Shown here: positions 56,935 through 64,000 of the stretch, one piece after another
How positions within the stretch are numbered: the first letter of the stretch is position 1
Layout of the letters: the number at the start of each line of letters is the position of its first letter
NCBI RefSeq assembly: GCF_001619985.1
Contig: NW_017264203.1
Coordinates: forward strand, 620,001 to 684,000
Origin: Xylona heveae TC161
Lineage: Eukaryota > Ascomycota > Xylonomycetes > Xylonales > Xylonaceae
DNA length: 64,000 bases
Reading direction: 5' to 3'
The notes under the pieces: generated by a model
Databases searched by the model: none
What the model saw: the letters and a program-made list of their open reading frames with translations, nothing else
What the model was told of the DNA's origin: nothing
Made by a program: the position numbers and the translations under genes

Positions 56935-59900
56935 GTACTAAAACAGTTTCAAGCAAGGGAAAGGAGTCGGCCGACATTGATATTGACTGGAGGACACGTT
57001 GAGCCAGCCATAGAATTATCTGGGGTTTTCTTCCCTTTCTCAAACCCGTTGGTTCTGATCAGCATAAAGCTGTTCACAAAGGTTGTCACGAATTCATAAT
57101 TTGACCCAAGGGTATCATTCCAAAGCCATTGGTGATACAGACTCGTAGATCTCAGCATTAGGGCTCTGAGAAACAATCAAAGAGACTATGTGGCGACACC
57201 GGTTTCCAGAGAATGTGTAATATGAGAGACTTGACTTACTCTTGGCTCCTTCTTGATGCAGCAACAAGCTTAAACGATAGCAGGACACTTTGACCACAAT
57301 CTTAACCCATGGTATTTCGCAGAGAAGGTACGAAGAAAGTACATCCGACACCATCTTTTCCACCTGCCTCTTACGGAGTTGCCCATATCACTGGGGTGCA
57401 TTTTTGTGTACCGAAAACTGCCTGTGGTGTCCATACTCCTGGGCTTGCAGATATGAGTGGGGATCCCAACGGAGACACGAGACTAAACAGCAACTTATCC
57501 TGGTTGTGGAACCGGGGAAGCTGTTTGTGGTGAGATAGCGTGTTATGTTAGAAGGTCTGTGGTTTCCTAGCAAGTCTGATTTGAGAGATCTGAGGAGCCT
57601 TTTCCTAGTGTGGCAGCAAGACACGAGATATTGCTGATACTGACAGAAGTCTTTGACAAACCCGCCCCGATCACTCGAATCCATTGAATTGATGGACTGA
57701 TGATAATCGATTTCGTTGGAATTATTACAGAGATGATGAGGATGATACAAGCAACATCATTACACTTCTTTTGCATCATAGCCAGCCGGTATCGAGATGC
57801 CTGAAGACGATCCCATCCTTCTGATGTCTCATACTCCGGTAGAGATGCGGTACAAGACCAATCATCCTCATCGCATTTGCTAGTGGAGTCCTCTACAAGG
57901 CTTCGACAGGGTATTGATGGCAGCCAACGATCACCGATTGTTATCGCGCGATCTTTATTTTGTGGTGAATAAGGTTGATAGGGCCCGCTTAAATGAGAAT
58001 AATCTGTCACATGAACCACCGGACCATGAAGCCATAGACGCCATGCTTCAGTCATTGACGCAACATTCGATCAACCGTCTTGGCAAATGATAAGAAGCAT
58101 GTTACTGTACACCTGTTCCGTGGTTGGTTGGATGGCAGCAGGAGCCTACTTCACCTTGCAGACGGAAAAGGTATATCTCAATGTGTGAATTCTTAGTACA
58201 GTGGACTGATCATGATAATCCACCATCGTGTGGTTCTTGCTCCGCCCACCCGCCAGAGTTGCAATGGCTCGGAAGCAGCGCAATAAACAGCATGCGGCCC
58301 TGGATATTTGTTACCTTAGAGAAATTGTCTTCTCGCGCTTATTTTCTCATCTGAAAAGACTCGACGCCAAGCAATCTGGTTAAATTGACTGGATATTCAT
58401 ATTTTGATTACCATATGCTAAGATATCTGTGGGGAAAAATGACCCGACAGTCAGTGGACCGAGTGCACCACAGACCCACGATGCCTCAAATTAGGCTTTT
58501 GTGGCACTCGTCTTCGTGCCAAACTACTCAGAGCTCCGCTTCAGGTGATAGCAACACTAGGCAGAGAAGTTCTCAACGTGGTATTAGCGGTGTGTTCGGC
58601 GTTGGCCGCCATGTCCCCATTTACACCCACAAAGAACTAGACGGGCTTCCAGAAAGATTTCGAGTCAAGGGGAGTGTGTTTGTCGCCTGAGATGGCCGCT
58701 GATCACGACCATAGAAGCGGCTAGCTATCTTCCAAAGGTCCAGTCAGAATTTTTGCCCATTTGACTTCAGGGTAGAGCCACCCTCGCACCATAGCATGGC
58801 CGAGTCGACTCCTTCATCGTTTCTTTGGTAGCGGGTTGAACTACAGCCTGTCAGTGGCGAATGGAGGGGAGACGGGCCTTTCAGAAATAAAGATTGCAAC
58901 ATTGGGCGGCAGAACAAACAGCCGACCTGGACCGAACGGTGGCCTTCCTGCCAGGGCCTAACTAGGGTTTGCCTAATCACCTGCTCTTTTTGGAAGTCAT
59001 TTCCGTGCGGACTTACTACGAACACCAGGCGCGAAACAGGTACCGCTCTGGAGTTTGGGAAATGAATTATCATTACCTTTTGGTTGCTCATAGCGTCTCC
59101 GCCGATAATAAATCGTATTTGCGGCTACCAGAATCGGCAGATGATATTGTGACTTCTTCACTGAGGATATTCTCGTTGCAGAGAGTGCTTGTATATTCCA
59201 GGGAAAATGCTGATATACTTGTGCCCCTATTTTCCAAAGCCAATTGATAGTCACAGTTGGGTTGACTCTTTGGCATACGATCCTGAGATCAAGATCTATA
59301 TCTGCATGTACATAGACGTGCACGAAATGCCTACTGCTTGACGAGGATTGGCTGACAAGTGGTGGGTGCGACGGGGTCACTGCAGCTTCCACCTACTCCA
59401 GCTTGGATACCCGAGTCACTCCCCCAGTGGGTTGATCTGCGAATAACCCTTGCTTCACTCTTGAATTATCATGCAGCAGTCCTAGTAAGCCACAAGAGTT
59501 GAACGATTTTGAATGAGCGATGGATGATTCGTCCAATCCTTGAGATGCTTACTGTGATAGATACATGTTGTACCTCGGTCAAAATTTTGAGCCTCAGTCC
59601 TACCTGTTGGGACACACACTCTTTTTGACAGGACAAAGGACCGAGACGACGCGGGATGGCGTATGCGCCGTCGCTGATAGGCGAGCTCCAAGTGGCATTT
59701 CGCCCCGAAGATCGCCCATTTCCAGTCAAAATCCCCGAAAAATATCCTTGGACCGCCAATCATGCCACCACTTATCATAATACTCCTTGTTGCAGTTTTT
59801 CGAGTTCTGGTCTTTCACCAACGGCTGCACTAGAGCAGTCTTTCCGCACACGCCAACTCAAGTGCATGTGGAAATATCACGATACATGGTCGGATTGTCC

Positions 59901-60238
59901 GAGTCTTATCAGTCTAGTGGCTATTCTAGAATGCCAGGGTTGCACCGGTCCCAATCTCCATCAGCTACTCATGCTTTGCCGGTCTGTGACACCGGAACCC
60001 AGGAGTGTGCGCGCACACACGCCTGGGCAGGTCAATTGCCTCCCAGGCCCTGGGGTGCGTCTGGGTGAGCTATCTTTCCTGGGTCTGGGGCGCCTCGAGG
60101 ATTGCATAAATCTATCTTGAGGCCCCCTCCCTTTCAATCCGCATCGTCACACTCGAACCTGAGTACCACCTCAGTCACTGCACTCTCTCTTTTAACAACT
60201 TGTTACGTGCGTCCAGTCTACCAGGACGCAAACCCAAT
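56935..60238. other. 3.3 kb region without a convincing gene, upstream of the peptide transporter
   Basis: Several short frames read partly like protein: minus strand 57567-58055 (start MTEAWRLWLHGPVVHVTDYS), plus strand 58385-58690 and plus strand 59656-60120. None matches a family that I know and none joins neatly by splicing. Three TGATAG sites lie at 59245-59680. The region may hold degenerate genes and the transporter promoter. Confidence 0.45.
59245..59680. promoter_or_regulatory. Cluster of three GATA sites before the peptide transporter
   Basis: TGATAG occurs at 59245-59250, 59555-59560 and 59675-59680, about 0.56 to 1 kb before the transporter ATG. HGATAR sites bind AreA-type nitrogen regulators, which commonly control peptide transporters. 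Six-base motifs recur by chance, so this is tentative. Confidence 0.3.
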
Positions 60239-62170
60239 ATGACGGAACGGGTGAGTGATATGGCAAAGATGCATGCCACCGAGGTTCAACCTCGGAAGGG
60301 CAGCATGCAAGATATGGCTGGCGGTACTGAAGTTGGTCCCATCAACACTGCTCCCGCATACGCCGAACCGAGCATGGAAGGCAGCATTGGCAGCATGCCA
60401 CTCGATGGAGAGGAGCCTACAGAGGAAGAAAAGGCCACTTTACGCCACGTCGCCGACAAGCTGCCAAAGGCTGCCTTCTTGGTGTCTTTTGTTGAGCTTT
60501 GCGAGCGTTTCGCCTACTATGGATTGTCTGGACCTTTCCAGAATTACATTCAAAACAAAGTTCATGATCCCAGCGGTGTGCCTGGTGTTCTCGGTAAGCC
60601 AATCTTTTGACAATCACTCGATGCCTCTTTTAAAAAAAAAAAAGTGCTAACAAGAATTGTGGTATAGGCATGGGACAGACTGCAGCTACAGGACTAACCA
60701 ACTACTTCCAATTCTGGTGCTATTTGACACCAATTATTGGCGCCATTGTTGCTGACCAGTACTTGGGTCGATATAATGCAATTCTTCTCTTTTCCGTTAT
60801 CTACACCATCGGTCTTCTTATTCTGGTCACCACTGCAATCCCCTCGGCAATTGCGGCAGGAGCGTCAAAGGCAGGTCTTATTGTCGCCATGACCGTGATT
60901 GGTTTGGGAACGGGTGGTATCAAATCCAACGTCAGCCCGTTGATTGCCGACCAGTACAAGGCTTCCAAGCAATATGTCAAGACGCTGAAGAGTGGAGAGC
61001 GCGTCATTGTTGACCCCGGTGTCACGATTCAGCGCATCTACATGATCTTCTACCTTTGCATCAACGTTGGATCTCTCTCCGCCATTGCCACTACGGAAAT
61101 GGAGCACCACATTGGTTTCTGGTGGGCGTATCTTTTGCCCATGATCATGTTCATCATTGGCTTCGTCTTTATCGCCGTCAGTAAGCCATTCTACACCATC
61201 CGCCCGCCAACTGGATCGGTCATTCCTCATGCCTTCAAGGTCATGTGGATTGGCTTGACGCACAAGGGTGACCTCAACGCTGCCAAGCCGACCTACCGCG
61301 AGGAGTATGGAGGCAGCTACTCGACCCCCTGGAATGACAGCTTCGTCGACGAAATGCGCGTCGCCCTTCAGGCATGCAAGGTCTTCGTCTTTTACCCCGT
61401 GTACTGGGTCGTCTACACTCAGATGTTGAATAACTTTATCTCACAAGGTATATTTTGACTCCTCAAACTCTGTATAATCTCTGAAAGGCATTTAATTCTA
61501 ACCTCTTTCGATAGCTGGTACCATGGAACTGCACGGCATTCCCAACGATCTCATGCAGAACATTGACCCCATTACCATCATCATCTTCATTCCCATCTGC
61601 GATCGCCTCGTCTATCCTCTTCTCCGCAAGGTTGGCATCAAGTTCAAGCCCATTACTCGTATCACCGCCGGATTCATGTTTGGCGCTCTTTCCATGGCCT
61701 ACGCTGCCATTGTTCAGCACCTCATCTACAGCGCTGGCCCGTGCTATAAGGCCCCGCTTGCCTGCGACGCCAGCCAAGGCGGCGTCATTCCCAACCACAT
61801 CCACGTCGCTGTCCAAACCCCGGCCTACCTCTTCATTGGTCTCTCTGAAATCTTCGCCTCCATTACCGGTCTCGAGTACGCCTACACCAAGGCGCCCCCG
61901 ACCATGAAGTCCTTTATCATGGCCATGTTCCTCCTCACCTCTGCCTTTGGCTCCGCCCTCGCCATTGCTCTCTCCCCAACCGCCGTCGACCCCAAGCTCC
62001 TCTGGATGTACATTGGTCTCGCCATTGCTTGCTTCATCGCCGGTATCCTCTTCTGGTTCATCTACTCCCCACTCAACGCGACTGAGGACGAAATGAATGA
62101 GACGGGCGCTGGCGCTCTTGAAGAGAAGGAGGATCCTGCCCTCACGTATAGCATCGAGGACAAGGCTTAG
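60239..62170 (+). CDS. ptr2: Proton-coupled di/tripeptide transporter (PTR2/POT family)
   Basis: Imports di- and tripeptides with protons across the plasma membrane. Exons 60239-60593, 60668-61447 and 61515-62170 give 596 residues, typical of fungal PTR2. After an 80-residue cytosolic N-terminus, helix 1 carries FVELCERFAYYGLSGPFQNYIQ, the ExxER proton-coupling motif of the family. Further signatures are YLTPIIGAIVADQYLGRYNAI (the family's DxxxGR-like block), VIGLGTGGIKSNVSPLIADQY and FYLCINVGSLSAI. About twelve membrane segments can be counted by eye, ending in LLWMYIGLAIACFIAGILFWFIY. An acidic C-terminus follows. An open frame continues upstream, but the ATG at 60239 is the first ATG. Confidence 0.95.
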
Positions 62171-62626
62171 CTTTTTTTTTTTTCCAGCTTGGCTTTGATT
62201 CTCTATTTTCTTTTCTTGTCCGTTTTCTTTTTGATGAATTTTTACGTCTTGATGACGAATGCGACGCAGAGATATCCATTTATGTCCAGTCTACGTTGAT
62301 GATTGTTACTATTATATGATGGACAACATGGTTGCCTTTTTTATTTTTTTCCCTCTTCATTTTCTTCTCTTGTCACTTAGCATAAGCTCTTTATTAATCA
62401 GGTTCAATGTGTTGAGGATGGGTGGATAGTCACCACCACACCTCAAAGAATAAAAATCAAGGATATTTTTAAAAGCAAAAAGCCACCGCTTGTCACATTT
62501 GACGTACTCGGAAGATTAATGATTATGTATCGTGTGTGTTTGTGTGCAATCTTGTATATTGTTTTTACTTTCTTTTTCGTATATCTCGCTGTCAAAGGGA
62601 GAGGAGGAAACATGACAAGGCAAAAT
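62171..62626. other. Tail-to-tail spacer after the peptide transporter
   Basis: About 455 bases of T-rich 3' flanking DNA. I see no gene. Confidence 0.5.
62449..62454 (+). terminator. Candidate polyadenylation signal AATAAA for the transporter gene
   Basis: AATAAA lies 279 bases past the stop codon, in AT-rich DNA. This is a weak candidate, as fungal signals vary. Confidence 0.25.
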
Positions 62627-63697
62627 CTAACCCAAGTCAATACTAACAACAACTGCCTCGCCAGATCGCGTATCGTATAGGCCCATCTCTGTAGTTATTC
62701 GAATACTGACGTCTTGAAGGACAACGCCGATGTGCAGTTTATTTGACGCGGTCGAGGAGTCGATGTGAGGGATGTTGAGCGTGGGCGTTGCGCTGGTTGT
62801 GATTGTCTTTTGGTCTTGGTGCATTGTGCGGTAGTCGGATTTGCTGCGGCGGAAAATATTCCATGATGAAGGCGATGATGATGAAGACGAAGGGAGTGAT
62901 GGTGGTAATGGAAGTGAAGTAGCAGGGAAAGATGGTGGACTTGATGGAAGCGATGGAAGTGAGGGCGATAAGGAAAATGGTGGACTCGATGGAAACGATG
63001 GAGCAAAAGAACGAGAACAGCACAACCGCCACATCTGCACGTCCAACTCGTCTCGCAATTCCTGCAAAACAACATCTCGTTGCCAGAATTCGGAGCGGTA
63101 CTGCTCGCCGCGCAGCCAGACGAGGCGGAGGATACTTGTCTCTGTGGCGGGGAAGCCAATGACTTCAGGCTTCTCATCTTGCTTATTCTCATGATGTTGC
63201 CCGGCACAGGAATAATCGTTAGCTGTGGTGTGTCGTAGAGAAGATGTCGAGTAGTAGTCTTGCTTTTCTCGGTGGTGGTGCGACTGATGTCGGGAAGACT
63301 GAAGTGGGGAAGACTGAAGTGGGGAAGACTGAAGTGGGGAAGACTGCAGAGTCTCAGCATTCGATGGAACCAAGACCAAGGTCACCCTGGACAGGCCGGA
63401 AGAGACTTGTGAGAGAAGTAAAGGGGTGATGTGCTCGTTGATCAGGTTGCGGATGCGCTGTGTTCGAACAGCGGCGAGCTGGGCCGTGAGATTGAGATTG
63501 AGATTGATATGTGGACTTGAACTTGGAACTGTTGCTGCCGCTGAGACTGAGGTTGAGACTGAGTCTGAGTCTGGAACTGAATGTGAGTATGTAGGTGGTG
63601 ATGATGTTGATGTGGATATGCTTTCTTCATAGGTTGGTATGCTGGTATCGTAGAACGATTGGGATTTGGATGTTTGAGCATAGTCGGAATGAGACAT
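62627..63697 (-). CDS. Hypothetical PPxY-containing protein
   Basis: Function unknown. One exon of 356 residues. The N-terminus is Ser/Thr-rich with IPTYEES and SSPPTYSH; the latter is a PPxY motif that could bind WW domains of Rsp5/HulA-type ubiquitin ligases (inferred). A folded-looking segment follows: LTAQLAAVRTQRIRNLINEHITPLLLSQVSSGLSRVTLVLVPSN (about 70-113). After an insert with QSSPL repeats it resumes as EVIGFPATETSILRLVWLRGEQYRSEFWQRDVVLQELRDELDVQMWRL (about 185-232). I recall these two blocks from uncharacterised fungal proteins of about 200-250 residues. The Ser/Pro insert near 235-280 and the C-terminal 80 residues may be lineage-specific. ATG at 63697 is the first in frame. Confidence 0.75.
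   Translation of the reverse strand: MSHSDYAQTSKSQSFYDTSIPTYEESISTSTSSPPTYSHSVPDSDSVSTSVSAAATVPSSSPHINLNLNLTAQLAAVRTQRIRNLINEHITPLLLSQVSSGLSRVTLVLVPSNAETLQSSPLQSSPLQSSPLQSSRHQSHHHREKQDYYSTSSLRHTTANDYSCAGQHHENKQDEKPEVIGFPATETSILRLVWLRGEQYRSEFWQRDVVLQELRDELDVQMWRLCCSRSFAPSFPSSPPFSLSPSLPSLPSSPPSFPATSLPLPPSLPSSSSSSPSSWNIFRRSKSDYRTMHQDQKTITTSATPTLNIPHIDSSTASNKLHIGVVLQDVSIRITTEMGLYDTRSGEAVVVSIDLG
63292..63345. repeat. 15-base coding minisatellite, 3.6 copies
   Basis: The unit GAAGTGGGGAAGACT occurs at 63301-63315, 63316-63330 and 63331-63345, preceded by a partial unit from 63292. On the coding (minus) strand it gives SSPLQ repeats. Confidence 0.92.
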
Positions 63698-64000
63698 GGT
63701 TTTTGTATCGAATAAGCAAGGCTTGATAGCGGGATATAGCAGATTGAAAAAAAGGAAAATATTGAATGAATTATTTCAAACCGCTTCAAGTAATTATGTA
63801 TTTGGAGATGAAAGCCTTGGCTCAGAAAGTCAGAGAAATTTGAATGGAAATGGAACAGAGGAAGCAATAGACGGAACTGCGCGAGTGAAGTTGCGAAGAA
63901 CATTTGGAATAAAATGGTACAGTGTCATCAAGGTCATCATGGCAATGTAGCCTGGATCGTTAGCTCCCCCAAACGAGGCACAGTTCTTCTGGTGAGTTAG
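63698..64000. other. Intergenic: promoter of the PPxY protein, right edge
   Basis: About 300 bases of upstream sequence running to the window edge. I see no gene. Confidence 0.5.

Noticed and set aside
62627-63697. Dihydroneopterin aldolase (FolB) as identity of the last gene
   Set aside because: First impression from size only; none of the aldolase motifs is present and the two conserved-looking blocks point elsewhere.

Overview
The window looks like nuclear DNA of a filamentous ascomycete (Pezizomycotina, probably a Eurotiomycete; I cannot name the genus). Genes are compact and usually split by 50-120 base GT-AG introns. The products are typical of moulds: a Zn2Cys6 regulator, a DUF7514-like protein, Stc1, an Ime2-type kinase and an SRPK-like kinase. 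Intergenic DNA is rich in pyrimidine or purine runs, and several proteins carry Ser, Gly or Pro runs missing from their relatives. Exon ends were assigned by hand from splice sites, reading phase and recalled family sequence. No homology search, RNA data or structure prediction was available.

Layout, left to right. 1-5.7 kb: a possible gene tail at the edge, aspartate kinase (+) and the RNA polymerase II subunit Rpb3 (-). 7-9.2 kb: Zn2Cys6 regulator (-). 10.7-11.6 kb: calcipressin (+). 12-14.3 kb: arginyl-tRNA-protein transferase Ate1 (-), 11 exons. 16.4-18.6 kb: diphosphoinositol polyphosphate phosphohydrolase (+) facing a short-chain dehydrogenase (-). 19.7-21.8 kb: Lsm1 (+) facing a coiled-coil protein of unknown function (-). 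22.3-24.4 kb: anthranilate synthase component I (+). 25-28.7 kb: mitochondrial Phe-tRNA synthetase (-) and the mitochondrial dicarboxylate carrier (+), divergent from one promoter. 29.8-31.4 kb: exosome subunit Rrp42 (-). 33-35.6 kb: Ime2/MAK-type kinase (-), preceded by 5.3 kb without a convincing gene. 40.9-42.3 kb: Stc1 (+). 44.4-46.6 kb: DUF7514-like protein (+). 47.5-48.5 kb: mitochondrial GrpE (+). 49.8-51 kb: an unrecognised mitochondrial protein (+). 51.6-54.6 kb: a C-factor-like dehydrogenase (-) and cytochrome c (+), divergent. 55.3-56.9 kb: SRPK-like kinase (+). 60.2-62.2 kb: proton/peptide transporter (+). 62.6-63.7 kb: a PPxY-bearing protein of unknown function (-).

Most genes are housekeeping and do not form one pathway. 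Two amino-acid biosynthesis genes (aspartate kinase, anthranilate synthase) and five mitochondrial functions (PheRS, carrier, GrpE, cytochrome c, the unknown membrane protein) are present, but scattered. Two divergent promoters carry CCAAT boxes of the HAP type and feed respiratory or mitochondrial genes. A perfect Gcn4/CpcA site lies about 100 bases before aspartate kinase.

I found no secondary-metabolite cluster, no intact transposon, no CRISPR array, no convincing tRNA and no clear new system. The most interesting points are small-scale: a 5-base micro-exon in the carrier gene, a 14-base micro-exon in a dehydrogenase, a GC-AG intron in stc1, very short first coding exons in TRP2 and cytochrome c, and large low-complexity insertions in mitochondrial PheRS and Rrp42.
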